Shown one piece after another: positions 28,921 to 38,670 of a stretch of 64,000 nt of DNA. The translations under genes and the position numbers were made by a program. Source of the stretch: Planctomycetota bacterium (GTDB lineage Bacteria > Planctomycetota > Planctomycetia > Planctomycetales > Planctomycetaceae); the NCBI GenBank assembly GCA_022600195.1, contig JAHZKX010000018.1, positions 1 through 64,000 on the forward strand. Reading direction: 5' to 3'. Every line of letters begins with the position of its first letter. Position 1 is the stretch's first letter. The notes under the pieces are model-generated. The model saw nothing but the letters and a program-made list of their open reading frames with translations, searched no databases and was not told where the DNA came from.

Positions 28921-30501
28921 CTACTCTTTATCAATGGGCAGTCCAGACTTGCGCAGGATGACCTGAATCGAATCGACGGGAACATCCTGAATATCTTTTT
29001 TCAACTTCACGGCTAGAGCACCAGCAACACCACTTGCCTGACCGGTGGCCATCCAGGTTGGCTCAACGCGCAAGGAATTAAAGGCAACACGCGAACAACT
29101 CATCGCAATGGGTACGAGCAGGTTTTTGCACTCTTTCGATTGCGGCAAAAACGCACGATACGGAATCTGATAAACGGGTGTCTCGACGAGAAACCCACCT
29201 TCGTTGACGACCTCTTTCCCGTCTGGGCTGGCCAATCGTTGCACAACGTGCGAATCGACGGGGAATGATCCCAACCCCACAGAATCCTGTTTCGACGTCT
29301 TCTCGAACAGGTCGGCTTGTGTCATGACAGTATCGCCAACCATCCGTCTTCCCTCGCGGATATAGACGTCTCTGGGCCAGTGACCATTGTCGACAAATTC
29401 GTCTTTACAAAGTCCCCAGGTCTGAAAGTACTTACGTTGCGATTCGATGATGCAAGGGTCATTTTGAATAAACCAGATCAAACGACGTGTGTAATTGACG
29501 TGTTCCTGCCAAATCACTTTGCGTTTTTCAACGTTCGCTGTGGGATAGCCATCGCCACCACCTGCCAATCCCCAATGCAATAAGCGAGGAACACCGTCAT
29601 TGATCATAGCCTTAGAATTGGGAATACCACGACCAAACCCTAATGTGGCTTTTCCACGGTTACGCAGCACTTCGCGGCGTAGAATTTCAAATTCATGCGG
29701 ATCGTAATCCACCGGTTTTTGAAGATCAATGCGACGGTTCAAATCACTCGTAAAACAGGCATACATGTTGAAACATTGCAGATGCTGATCCCCGGCCCCT
29801 TCAACCACATCGGTGGTTAAACCATGCACGTGCGGCAACAATGTTTTCCCATCCTCTTCAAAACCGCTGATGGGAAGCCTGTAAATGGGTTCGACGATTT
29901 TTCCGGGCGGGTCTTTCAGCTTCAATACAACACCCGCCAGCGATTCGTTGTACTGAGATCGACTTTCGCGACCGATTACCCACGAGACTCCCGCAAGTGG
30001 TAACAGATCGCCTGCATAAGAGGCATCAATAAAAATGCTTGCTTTCACTTCACGAGCATCCCTGGCAATCAGCTTTTGAATGTGAAACTTATTTTTGATG
30101 ACACGCACGGTCTGGAACGATTTCAAAACCAGAACACCCTCTTCCTCCAGCCACTGGTCAAATACCTCTTCCATCATATGTGGTTCGGGACTGGGAGTTT
30201 CACGTCCATATTTTTTGTTAACCCGCTCTTTTAACTCGTTCCAGTGTCCGCCAAGTGAGCTGCGAACCATCCGATTCTCTTCACCGAACCCAAGCGTTTC
30301 GGACATGCGCCCGCCCACATGATTGAACGGCTCCACAATCACAACCCGTTCGGTCCCCACCCGTCGCGCAGAAATCGCCGCAGATATGCCCGCAGGAGTT
30401 CCTCCCACGATCACAATGTCTGCAGAAACCATTTCTGCAAAGATCGTGTGTGAAGAACAACACCACACAAAGAGAAAGAGAAACAGTCTCAACGGTCTCA
30501 T
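28921..30501 (-). CDS. Secreted FAD-dependent oxidoreductase
   Basis: The start at 30501 is preferred: AGGA lies 8 bases upstream and a signal peptide follows directly; the TTG at 30519 is less likely. The 526-residue protein has the dinucleotide motif 'IVIVGGTPAGISAAISARR' near residue 29, then 'VEPFNHVGGRMSE' and a C-terminal FAD segment ('NLLVPIAMSCSRVAFNSLRVEP'). This is the FAD_oxidored (PF12831-like) family, common in planctomycete carbohydrate islands and often annotated xanthan lyase; the substrate is not known. It is upstream of no other minus-strand gene in a tight unit; a 112-base gap separates it from the DUF1501 gene at 30614. Confidence 0.88.
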   Translation of the reverse strand: MRPLRLFLFLFVWCCSSHTIFAEMVSADIVIVGGTPAGISAAISARRVGTERVVIVEPFNHVGGRMSETLGFGEENRMVRSSLGGHWNELKERVNKKYGRETPSPEPHMMEEVFDQWLEEEGVLVLKSFQTVRVIKNKFHIQKLIARDAREVKASIFIDASYAGDLLPLAGVSWVIGRESRSQYNESLAGVVLKLKDPPGKIVEPIYRLPISGFEEDGKTLLPHVHGLTTDVVEGAGDQHLQCFNMYACFTSDLNRRIDLQKPVDYDPHEFEILRREVLRNRGKATLGFGRGIPNSKAMINDGVPRLLHWGLAGGGDGYPTANVEKRKVIWQEHVNYTRRLIWFIQNDPCIIESQRKYFQTWGLCKDEFVDNGHWPRDVYIREGRRMVGDTVMTQADLFEKTSKQDSVGLGSFPVDSHVVQRLASPDGKEVVNEGGFLVETPVYQIPYRAFLPQSKECKNLLVPIAMSCSRVAFNSLRVEPTWMATGQASGVAGALAVKLKKDIQDVPVDSIQVILRKSGLPIDKE

Positions 30502-30613
30502 ATAATTCCTGACTTGCAAAAGGGAGGAAGTTCGCTCTTAGTCTATTCGGGTAACTCTTAAGAAAGCACCAGATGGTTCATTGCATGAGCGACAAGTAAC
30601 GGATTGGCAGCAC

Positions 30614-31930
30614 TCAAGCAAGCAGTTCCTGAATGGGTTTCGCATAGTCGACAAATTGAATGGGGCGACCATCGGGCTTGAATACTTCGGTCTGCGGATC
30701 AATACCCGTCAGATGTAGAATGGTTGCCGCGATTTCTTCCGGGCTGACCGGGCGGTCGATAACCGCAGCGCCATCTTTATCGCTGGCACCAATCACTTGT
30801 CCCCCTTTAATTCCCGCCCCCGCAAATGCCACACTGAAAGCCTGTGGCCAATGGTCGCGACCGGCCCCCTTATTAACACGGGGAGTGCGACCATATTCGG
30901 TCATATAAATCACCAACGTTTCATCCAGCATGCCGCGCTGCTCCAAATCGAGTGTCAGGCCGGCTATGGCATTATCCATATTTGGAAGGCGGCTGCGCAG
31001 CGAGGGAAAAATATTGCTGTGATGGTCCCAACTATTCCGGCCAATTGTTACGAATCGAACACCAGACTCAATTAACCGCCGTGCTGTTAATGCATAGATA
31101 TTTTTGGCATCAGCTTTACTTTTTATGCCATACAATGCCTTTGTTGCGTCGGACTCGGAAGAAATATCGAAGGCATTCGCTCCGCGACCGGATATCACAA
31201 TGTCGAGTGCGCGCTCGTCAAATTCATCCCACGCAGTCGGTGCTGCACCGCTGTTCGTTGTGGCGGCAAGTTGATTGCGGAGTGCTATCCGTTCTGAAAA
31301 CCGGTCGATCGACTGGCCACTCAGCGCAAGAGAGTTTTTCTGAAAACCGCGAAAGGCGGCAGAAGTCGCAGGCAGCCATCCATGCCCTGTGAATTTAGAT
31401 GTAAAATCGTTACCGGGAATGCTGCAATACGGTGGCATTCCATTTCGGATGCCATGTTGCTGTGCGACGATTGAACCTAATTCAGGATTTCCGGAATACC
31501 CAACGCCTGTTTCTCGAGGCGGTCGGCGGCCTTCGACCATGTAAATCGAACCGCGCTGATGTGCTGCTTCGCCATGTGTCACAGAGCGAATCACAGTAAG
31601 TTTTTCTGAAATCTCTGCAAGTCGCGGCATATATTCAGAAAATTGAACTCCAGGTATCTTTGTCGCAATTGAGGAAAACTCGCCTCGTATTTCCGCGGGA
31701 GCATCCGGCTTGGGATCCAGAGTGTCATGATGCGAGATCCCCCCCTGTAACCAGAAAAGAATGACCGACTTTGCTTTAACTTGACGAGGCTGACTCGCTG
31801 CCGCTTCGTGACGCAGCATAGACGGCAATGAAAGACCGAGCGTGCTCAGGAATCCTACCTTCAGAAAGTCACGGCGCTGTTCACTCGAAAGCCGCTGATA
31901 GGATGAGCAACCTGTTGTTGAGGGAGTCAC
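30614..31930 (-). CDS. DUF1501 secreted protein (GTG start)
   Basis: The 438-residue protein starts at GTG (31930) with AAGGA 8 bases upstream, which decides the start. The N-terminus carries the Tat-like 'EQRRDFLKVGFLSTLG', followed by 'LQGGISHHDTLDPKPDAP' (where most family members have GGPSH-D), 'MTEYGRTPRVN' and 'GRDHWPQAFS'. The replacement of the usual P by I and of S-H-x-D by S-H-H-D in the first motif may affect the metal site. Same-strand neighbour of the FAD oxidoreductase gene. Its physiological role is unknown. Confidence 0.92.
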   Translation of the reverse strand: MTPSTTGCSSYQRLSSEQRRDFLKVGFLSTLGLSLPSMLRHEAAASQPRQVKAKSVILFWLQGGISHHDTLDPKPDAPAEIRGEFSSIATKIPGVQFSEYMPRLAEISEKLTVIRSVTHGEAAHQRGSIYMVEGRRPPRETGVGYSGNPELGSIVAQQHGIRNGMPPYCSIPGNDFTSKFTGHGWLPATSAAFRGFQKNSLALSGQSIDRFSERIALRNQLAATTNSGAAPTAWDEFDERALDIVISGRGANAFDISSESDATKALYGIKSKADAKNIYALTARRLIESGVRFVTIGRNSWDHHSNIFPSLRSRLPNMDNAIAGLTLDLEQRGMLDETLVIYMTEYGRTPRVNKGAGRDHWPQAFSVAFAGAGIKGGQVIGASDKDGAAVIDRPVSPEEIAATILHLTGIDPQTEVFKPDGRPIQFVDYAKPIQELLA

Positions 31931-32245
31931 AGTTGTTTTCCTTCTCGCAGGAATATTCTTAGGGGATCGCAGGTGGACTGATTACAGTACTTTCAAATAC
32001 AAACCGCAATGGAATTACTCTACAATCAGCCAGATCAATATCTTACAGCGTCTATTACCACATGTCCAGAACGGAAAAAATCTGTTGATTTGCATCGTAT
32101 TCACTGTGATATATACATAATACAATTATTTGTATCATTAATTTGATTACCCAATACATAATATCATATCTGAAATATCGAGATGGGATTCCTTCTCGAT
32201 TAATCAAACGGAAATCAAGTAACTCCATAACTTCGAGAGAGAAAT
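31931..32245. other. AT-rich divergent intergenic region with small inverted repeat
   Basis: About 315 bases separate the DUF1501 gene (minus) and the CBM9-hydrolase gene (plus). An AT-rich core around 32110-32160 contains the inverted repeat ATACAA/TTGTAT (about 32121-32136), which could be an operator, and TTGATT/TTGCAT elements that could serve as -35 sequences, with an overlapping TATACATAAT stretch. No promoter can be assigned with certainty. Confidence 0.3.
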
Positions 32246-35200
32246 ATGAGACGAGCGGCTACTTGCATTGCGATGACACTGGTCTTACTGAATATGTCCC
32301 CCCTTTGGGCTCAGGTAGAAACCTTTGATATTCCCAAACTCGATCAGATCAAAATCGATGGCGACTTCAGCGATTGGAAAGAAAAGCCGGGTTTCGGTGT
32401 TGAAGTCTTGCTGCAGGAAGCAGGGACATTTAAAAACGCCACCGATCATAACGTGCATTTTCGTCTCGGCTGGAATCAAGAGGGATTATTAATCTACCTC
32501 GTCGTGCAGGATAATAATTGGGTCGAATATCCCGAGAAAGGAAAGTACTACAGTGCCGACGTGGTGGAAGTCTTTCTGGCGAATAAGCGGGGGGATGAAG
32601 ATGTCTGCCAGTGGTACATCACACCCGGCATGACACCCAAGGTCAAACAGGCGGGCGTCCGCTTTCGTGAGTTACGTCGTGGCCCCACCAAAGGCATGCC
32701 GTCCGACCTCAAAGTGTTTCGTGAGAAACTTAGCGATCACAAGTACCGCATGGAAATCTTAGCTCCCTGGTCCAGCATCGGTAAAGAGGGAGCCACCGGA
32801 AACATCTCAGCTTTTCAAATCTGGGTGAACGACAAAGATCAAGGCTCGTCTCGCAAACGATATATGTCGATCTTTTATCCCGCCAAAGGCGCCAGCTATG
32901 CGTCCGGATCAATGCACAATATTCGTCTGGTTGATAACAACACAGCCTCACAACGCATCTCATCACTGGGCGAATACGATATGCAGCGATTTCAGCCTTT
33001 CGTACGCCTCTGGGCAACAGCAGAACATGCTGGAAAAAAAGTCACCGTAAAACAAGGGAACACAATACTAGGCACGGCAGTTCTAAACGACAAACAGTCC
33101 CCGGGACGATCAACGGCCAAGATCCTGCTTCCCCCCGCTCCCGCAGGCAAGCCGTATCAGAAGCTGGGTGTCTACTTAGAAAACCAGAAAGTCAATTCCC
33201 TCTCCCTACCGTACTCTGACATCGTCGGCAGCTTGAAAACCATATTTAAACAAAGAGCAAATTATCGCAAACTGTTCAAACTCGATGAACCTTGGGCAGA
33301 CTTTGTGAGCGAGCCTCTTCTGGAACGACACCGTGGTCTCGCAGCAGCAGGGCTTAACTTGCTGGAGCAACAGCCACTGCCGAATTCCGAAAGCGAAATG
33401 GAAATCCTGTCAAAAACAATTGAGATGCTGACTGATTTAGAAAAAGGGGAAGACTATTTCGGCAAACAGCGCAATGGCCTGTGGGGTTATTATTACTGCA
33501 AAGCAGACGGAACCGGGCAACGTTTTTCCATGACGATTCCAAAAGACTTCAACCCGCAGAAAACCTATCCTCTGTATGTAAATCTACATGGCAATGGGGG
33601 CCGCCCTCTGCCGACAAAAAGTGTAGCCCGCCAGTCCGATTATTTTCAAATCAGACCCTGGGGCCGGGGCGATATTTCCTACTTTGGATTAGGTGAAGTT
33701 GATGTTCTCGAATCCATGAAACATGTTCTGAAATGGTATCCGATTGACGCGGACCGGATCTGCCTCGGAGGACATTCGATGGGAGGCAACGCAACCTGGG
33801 ATCTGGGATCAAAATACACCAACTTATTCGCGTGTCTGGTTCCTAAAGCCGGGCGATCCGGTGATGACTATTACGAAAACTTCCGCCATCTTCCCGCCTT
33901 GATCCAACATGGTGCGAAAGACGGTGCACAGCCCGTCGATTTTGGTCGCTATACAGTCAGTCGCCTGGAGCAACTTGGTTTCCCGGTGATCTATAAGGAG
34001 TTTCCTGAAGACGGACATGGCATTCGCAACCCTTACCCTGTTGAAGAATGGTTTGTCCAACAACGCCGCCCGCGTAGTCCGCACATCATCACCTATACCT
34101 GTGACACAACCGCGAATGGCGAAATTTACTGGACCCGAATTCGCCGTTTTCTGGATCCGCACAAAGCGGCAACCATTGATGCCCGAGTCACTGACCAGAA
34201 TCAGGTGACTCAAGTCGATTTGAAACTCAAAAATATTGAAGTCATTGAACTCAACCTGAATGACCTGCCCTCAGCTCCCTCCAAACCGCTGATTCTGAAA
34301 CTGGGCAAACAAAAACTTAAAATCGCCGCTCCCCGATCCCCACAAGCCACTCTTATTTTTAAGAACCGTGAATGGCAACTCATCGATTCCTGGAACCCTC
34401 CTGCCAGTAAAATCAGACCCTACCAGCCCGGCGGAGCAGCCAACCTTTATTCAGGCGAACCCTTGCTGATTGTTTACCCGACCACTGGAAAAGAGGAAAC
34501 GCGTAAGCAATTAGAAGAGTCTGCCAGAAATATCGTGCTGTATGGCGGTTTCGGACGAGACATGATCACAGGCAGCGTCCCCATCAAAGCGGATAAAGAT
34601 GTCACAGCAGCCGACATACAACACAAAAATCTGATCCTGTTCGGCGGACCAGAATATAACACCATCACGAGCCAACTGGCAGACATGCTGCCCGTAAAAG
34701 TAAACCAACAAAACCAGTTCGTCGTTGCGGGACATGCACCAATGGACGTCGATCAAAGTGCCCTGCTGTTGACTTACTATAACCCGTTAGCGACGCAGCA
34801 ACTGATCCACTTGATCTGGCAGGATGAAATCCCGCCCGAACGTCGAGAGCGATACGCTCGCTTTGCACGTAATAAACTACCAGGTGCCAGCGGACGCCAT
34901 CCCCATAATATTCCCGATTTGCAAATCAATTCCCCGCAACGTTCCACATCAATCCGGCGCCAATTTACACACGACTGGAAATTAAAAGCACGACAGGGCA
35001 CCAATAAAAAACAGTCACCACGCGTGATCAAAGAAGGGGTCGACATGACCAAGATGCGTCTCTTGCAAACCAAAGCAAACGTGGATTTTGCCATCAACAT
35101 GGGTTATGGATCCTGGACCAACGGCTCCACCGAACCTCCTACCTTAGATCAATTCCGATATCGCAATTATAGAATGACGACGTTCAAAGCCAGTATCAAA

Positions 35201-35434
35201 GGTAAACATCTGGAAAAAATATTAGCGGATCCTGCCAATAAGTATCTCAAAACATTTCCACCGATCCCAAAAGGAACGCTCAAACCAGCAACGGAATATA
35301 GTATTGTTGCCCCGGAAGGAATTTTGTGGGCAGCCAGGTCGATCAGAACTTACTGGACAAACATGGTAGCCGGACCAGACATCCTGAAGTCAGACGTCAT
35401 CAAAGAAGTTTACGGCGTGGATGAATCAAAGTAG
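32246..35434 (+). CDS. Three-part secreted protein: CBM9-like domain, serine esterase, 5'-nucleotidase-like C-terminus
   Basis: The 1062-residue protein has a signal peptide (about 1-22). Residues about 30-230 resemble a family-9 carbohydrate-binding domain ('IKIDGDFSDWKEK', 'ADVVEVFLANKRGDED', 'APWSSIG'). Residues about 400-640 form an alpha/beta hydrolase with oxyanion region 'YVNLHGNGG', nucleophile elbow GHSMGG (Ser about 511) and histidine in EDGHGIRNP (about 590), as in PHB-depolymerase or feruloyl-esterase-like proteins. After a linker, residues about 940-1062 ('LLQTKANVDFAINMGYGSW', 'SIKGKHLEKIL') weakly recall the 5'-nucleotidase C-terminal domain. A GAGAGAG motif precedes the ATG. 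No lengthening or break was seen. The third assignment is tentative. Confidence 0.75.
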   Translation: MRRAATCIAMTLVLLNMSPLWAQVETFDIPKLDQIKIDGDFSDWKEKPGFGVEVLLQEAGTFKNATDHNVHFRLGWNQEGLLIYLVVQDNNWVEYPEKGKYYSADVVEVFLANKRGDEDVCQWYITPGMTPKVKQAGVRFRELRRGPTKGMPSDLKVFREKLSDHKYRMEILAPWSSIGKEGATGNISAFQIWVNDKDQGSSRKRYMSIFYPAKGASYASGSMHNIRLVDNNTASQRISSLGEYDMQRFQPFVRLWATAEHAGKKVTVKQGNTILGTAVLNDKQSPGRSTAKILLPPAPAGKPYQKLGVYLENQKVNSLSLPYSDIVGSLKTIFKQRANYRKLFKLDEPWADFVSEPLLERHRGLAAAGLNLLEQQPLPNSESEMEILSKTIEMLTDLEKGEDYFGKQRNGLWGYYYCKADGTGQRFSMTIPKDFNPQKTYPLYVNLHGNGGRPLPTKSVARQSDYFQIRPWGRGDISYFGLGEVDVLESMKHVLKWYPIDADRICLGGHSMGGNATWDLGSKYTNLFACLVPKAGRSGDDYYENFRHLPALIQHGAKDGAQPVDFGRYTVSRLEQLGFPVIYKEFPEDGHGIRNPYPVEEWFVQQRRPRSPHIITYTCDTTANGEIYWTRIRRFLDPHKAATIDARVTDQNQVTQVDLKLKNIEVIELNLNDLPSAPSKPLILKLGKQKLKIAAPRSPQATLIFKNREWQLIDSWNPPASKIRPYQPGGAANLYSGEPLLIVYPTTGKEETRKQLEESARNIVLYGGFGRDMITGSVPIKADKDVTAADIQHKNLILFGGPEYNTITSQLADMLPVKVNQQNQFVVAGHAPMDVDQSALLLTYYNPLATQQLIHLIWQDEIPPERRERYARFARNKLPGASGRHPHNIPDLQINSPQRSTSIRRQFTHDWKLKARQGTNKKQSPRVIKEGVDMTKMRLLQTKANVDFAINMGYGSWTNGSTEPPTLDQFRYRNYRMTTFKASIKGKHLEKILADPANKYLKTFPPIPKGTLKPATEYSIVAPEGILWAARSIRTYWTNMVAGPDILKSDVIKEVYGVDESK

Positions 35435-35549
35435 ACCCGCATGGAGTCTCTTTGTTTCCGGTACTAACTTTCCCAGCATGCAGTAAGCCAAAACGCTTTA
35501 GATCAATTCCGTGATCACGATTGCAGAGGCAAACCGACTCGATGGGAAC

Positions 35550-36986
35550 TTAACCAAACAACTGTTTGAGCGGCTGGCCACTTTCAATAATCGGAATCGG
35601 ACGGTCTTCCCGATCCATCAAAAACAGATCAGGATCAATGCCCAATGACCAGTAGATCGTTTTTGCAAGATCTTCCGGGCTCACAGGGTTTTCTGCCGGA
35701 TACGCTGCCTCGGCATCAGAGGTTCCATGCAGAATGCCACCCCGAATCCCGGCACCAGCCAGCAGACACGGAAAACAATGTGACCAGTGACCACGTCCCC
35801 AACTGGCAGTTCCCTTGGGTGTACGACCCATTTCTCCAACAGCCACCACCAGTGTTTCATCAAGCAAGCCGCGTTCTTCCAGATCGGTAATTAACGCCGT
35901 ATAGGTTTGATCAAAACCTGGAAGCAAATGCTTTTCAAGATGATTCGAATGAATATGCGAATCCCAACTGTAGCCATCAGGGGCATCCCAGCAAACCGTG
36001 ACAAACCGCGCCCCTGCTTCCACCATCCGTCGGCCCATCAACGCCGATTGACCAAACAGATGCCGTCCATACCGATCGCGCAGGGCCGCTGACTCTTTAG
36101 TAATATCAAAAGCTGATCGCATTTTTGTAGAAGTCACCAGCGAAAGCGCACGCTGTTGAATCCGATCATAATTTTCATAGATGTGATCTTTATGGAATGA
36201 CTTGTTTGCTTGATCAAACTGCTTCAGCAAACTGCTCCGTCGATTCAGTCGATCCAGAGTGATGGCTTTCGTCGTCGCCATTCCATGAATACGAAAATCC
36301 AGTTCCTCATCGTTACAGCTACGAAAATATGGATTGTCAGCCGAATTGCGTTTGCGGATGTTAGTGGCAAAGGCATTGTATGCCGAGCCCAACCAACCTG
36401 CGTGTTGCCCGGTGCGTTCATAACCCTGCAATGCACCCAGCTTGTTCGGCAAGTAAATATAATCGGGAAGTTCGCGCTTGTGTGCATCGGGCGCGCTGCG
36501 TGAAAGATATTCAACCACGCTGCCCATTGCAGGCCAGTCGGTCGAGCGGGCGTTGACATCTCCCCCGTCGGCTGCTGACCGCGTCCATTTATGGCCCGTT
36601 TGCATATAATGGCACGCATTATGATCGTTATGCGGATGCGTCATCGTGCGGATTACGCAAATCTTGTCCGAAATATTTGCAGTCCGACTGAGATGCTCGC
36701 TGATCTGCAGACCCGGTGTCCGTGAGTGAATGGGTGAAAAAGGACCCCGAATCGAACTCGAAGCTTCCGGCTTCATGTCGAATGATTCCAGCTGGCTGGG
36801 ACCACCAAACAGATACAAAAAAATTACCGACTTCGCCCGACCGTTTTGAAAGGCACCTGCCACTTCTTCAGCAGCAAGCACACCCGGCAGGCTCAGCCCA
36901 AACAACCCCGCGCCTCCGATCTGCAACGCTTCGCGTCGCGTCAGGCCAGAGCAAACTTGTTTTGGATATCCATTGATTGTCAACAT
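35550..36986 (-). CDS. DUF1501 secreted protein (alkaline phosphatase-like)
   Basis: This 478-residue protein opens with 'SGLTRREALQIGGAGLFGLSLPGVLAAEE', a Tat-type signal, then 'LFGGPSQLESFDMKPEA' (here GPSQ replaces the usual GPSH), 'VGEMGRTPKGT', 'GRGHWSHCFP' and ends 'PIPIIESGQPL'. It therefore belongs to DUF1501 but differs at the first metal-like motif and in the GRDHW motif (GRGHW), and so may lack activity or use a changed site. It converges with the CBM9-hydrolase gene. It is followed by an AXE1-type esterase gene on the same strand, 99 bases upstream in coordinate terms of its start. Confidence 0.92.
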   Translation of the reverse strand: MLTINGYPKQVCSGLTRREALQIGGAGLFGLSLPGVLAAEEVAGAFQNGRAKSVIFLYLFGGPSQLESFDMKPEASSSIRGPFSPIHSRTPGLQISEHLSRTANISDKICVIRTMTHPHNDHNACHYMQTGHKWTRSAADGGDVNARSTDWPAMGSVVEYLSRSAPDAHKRELPDYIYLPNKLGALQGYERTGQHAGWLGSAYNAFATNIRKRNSADNPYFRSCNDEELDFRIHGMATTKAITLDRLNRRSSLLKQFDQANKSFHKDHIYENYDRIQQRALSLVTSTKMRSAFDITKESAALRDRYGRHLFGQSALMGRRMVEAGARFVTVCWDAPDGYSWDSHIHSNHLEKHLLPGFDQTYTALITDLEERGLLDETLVVAVGEMGRTPKGTASWGRGHWSHCFPCLLAGAGIRGGILHGTSDAEAAYPAENPVSPEDLAKTIYWSLGIDPDLFLMDREDRPIPIIESGQPLKQLFG

Positions 36987-37085
36987 AAATCAAAGTCTAC
37001 TGATATATTGAATCCATTTCAAGGTTTATTGGTTCAGAGCCCGGTTTTTCCACATTCATAATGGATCAACAATGGGAAAAAAGAG

Positions 37086-38405
37086 TTACTTCGCCGCCGA
37101 TTGCTGCTTGCCGTGTTTTAGAATCGCGTCAAAAAATGCCTTCTGAATATCCCCGGGTGCTGCATGGCCCATCAATGGTTTATTAATCACATGCTTCTTT
37201 CCCTGCAACACATTATACGCCGCATAACAACTGGAAGGAGGACAGGTTCTATCAATAAATCCTACGCTCATAATCGCATCGGCCTTACAGCGAGTGGCGA
37301 AATTGACGGCATCGACATACTGCCCTGCTTTTAGTGCTTTGGGTTCTGGCTTTCCATCGGGAAGCGTCGCGACCAGCTTAGGCCAGCCATTGATGCGACC
37401 GGCGGCGCGGCCAGAATGATCACAGATCGCAGGAACTCCCGTCGCAATGAATGTGACGCGGTCATCAATTCCACCCGCGACCAACGCCTGTCCGCCTCCT
37501 TGACTGTGACCAATCACGGCGATCGTTTTGCCGTCCCACTCCGGTTGTGCAGTCAGAAAATCAATCGCACGTACCAGACGCAGAAACATCCCGCGAAAGT
37601 AAGTCGTCTCGCGGCTCTCACGACCTGAATGTGGGTAACTTTTTAATCGTCCCTGTGACAGATCTTTATAAAACTGAGCTGCTTTTCCATTCGGGATGCC
37701 ATGCGCGTTAATGTCCATCGACAGCATCCCGTTTTCTGCTCCTTTGGCCGCATTTGCCAATGATGAACTTCGAACGCCGGCACCATGTACCCACAACACA
37801 ATCGGTAGGCTTTTCGGTTTGGCGTTTTTGGGTTTTCCTAAATACCCGGAGACAGGTGCACCCCCTAAGCAATCAACTTGCACATCAAAACAGTCGATGT
37901 GCTTGTTGGCTTGTTCCACTGGTTCCAGTTTGGCTTTGGCTGGAACCGCCGCCAACTGTTTTTTTTGATCTGTCCAGAAATGATCGAAATCATCTGGAAC
38001 CGGCAAACTAAGACCAATCTCCAAAGGAGAGAAAGCGGCTCCTGCTACTTTCGTCAATTTTTTCTTTGTTCCCGTTGTCACAGTACAACGTAAAAAACCC
38101 GGTTTCTGTGTCGTAACCTTTACTACGGCAGGCTTGTCGCCCAAGGTCAGTGTCCCGATTGGAAATCCGGCCGTTCCAGGAACGAAATCATCTACCCAAA
38201 AGGAGACTTCCTGACCTGAGACCGGTTTGCCATCCAGAGTCATGGAAATCAGAAATTGCGCTTCCTCACCGGTTTTATAAATGGCATCAGGACGGTCTGT
38301 GACCACTTTCAGTTGATACTGGTCAGCGGCAATCAATTGACCAGAAATCGAAAGTAGAATTGTGAGTAAAACTACCGAGAGTAATATTTTTCGCAGCTGA
38401 TGCAT
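37086..38405 (-). CDS. Secreted acetylxylan-esterase-like protein (AXE1 family)
   Basis: The 439-residue protein has a signal peptide (about 1-27), an Ig-like N-terminal part (about 28-130), and then the AXE1 (CE7-like) catalytic fold: 'PVPDDFDHFW' at about 135-144, 'WVHGAGVRSSS', the nucleophile elbow GHSQGG (Ser near 300), 'SVGFIDRTCPPSSCYAAYN' with the catalytic aspartate, and a terminal histidine in MGHAAPG. CE7 enzymes remove acetyl groups from xylo-oligosaccharides and cephalosporins; most are cytosolic, so the signal peptide and extra domain are a planctomycete variation. It neighbours a DUF1501 gene on the same strand and is divergent from the acid-sugar operon. Confidence 0.85.
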   Translation of the reverse strand: MHQLRKILLSVVLLTILLSISGQLIAADQYQLKVVTDRPDAIYKTGEEAQFLISMTLDGKPVSGQEVSFWVDDFVPGTAGFPIGTLTLGDKPAVVKVTTQKPGFLRCTVTTGTKKKLTKVAGAAFSPLEIGLSLPVPDDFDHFWTDQKKQLAAVPAKAKLEPVEQANKHIDCFDVQVDCLGGAPVSGYLGKPKNAKPKSLPIVLWVHGAGVRSSSLANAAKGAENGMLSMDINAHGIPNGKAAQFYKDLSQGRLKSYPHSGRESRETTYFRGMFLRLVRAIDFLTAQPEWDGKTIAVIGHSQGGGQALVAGGIDDRVTFIATGVPAICDHSGRAAGRINGWPKLVATLPDGKPEPKALKAGQYVDAVNFATRCKADAIMSVGFIDRTCPPSSCYAAYNVLQGKKHVINKPLMGHAAPGDIQKAFFDAILKHGKQQSAAK

Positions 38406-38670
38406 GATGTTTTCCCAGGTTCCTATTGTTTTCTAAAAGAGTTTTGTGATTTAAACAATCTTATCCGAGTCAAACCAGAATGAAAACCATATCGAGCAGA
38501 AAGTCATATTCACACTACGACGACACACCATGAGGACTATGATTCTGATCTATTTCCAGGAAAGGCAACTTGTCCTTTTGCATCCACGATTGCACGTGTT
38601 AGCATACTTCCTAAACACACAATATCGTTAAAGTATTTACTTGCACGATTTAGATAAGAAAGTCCGTCCC

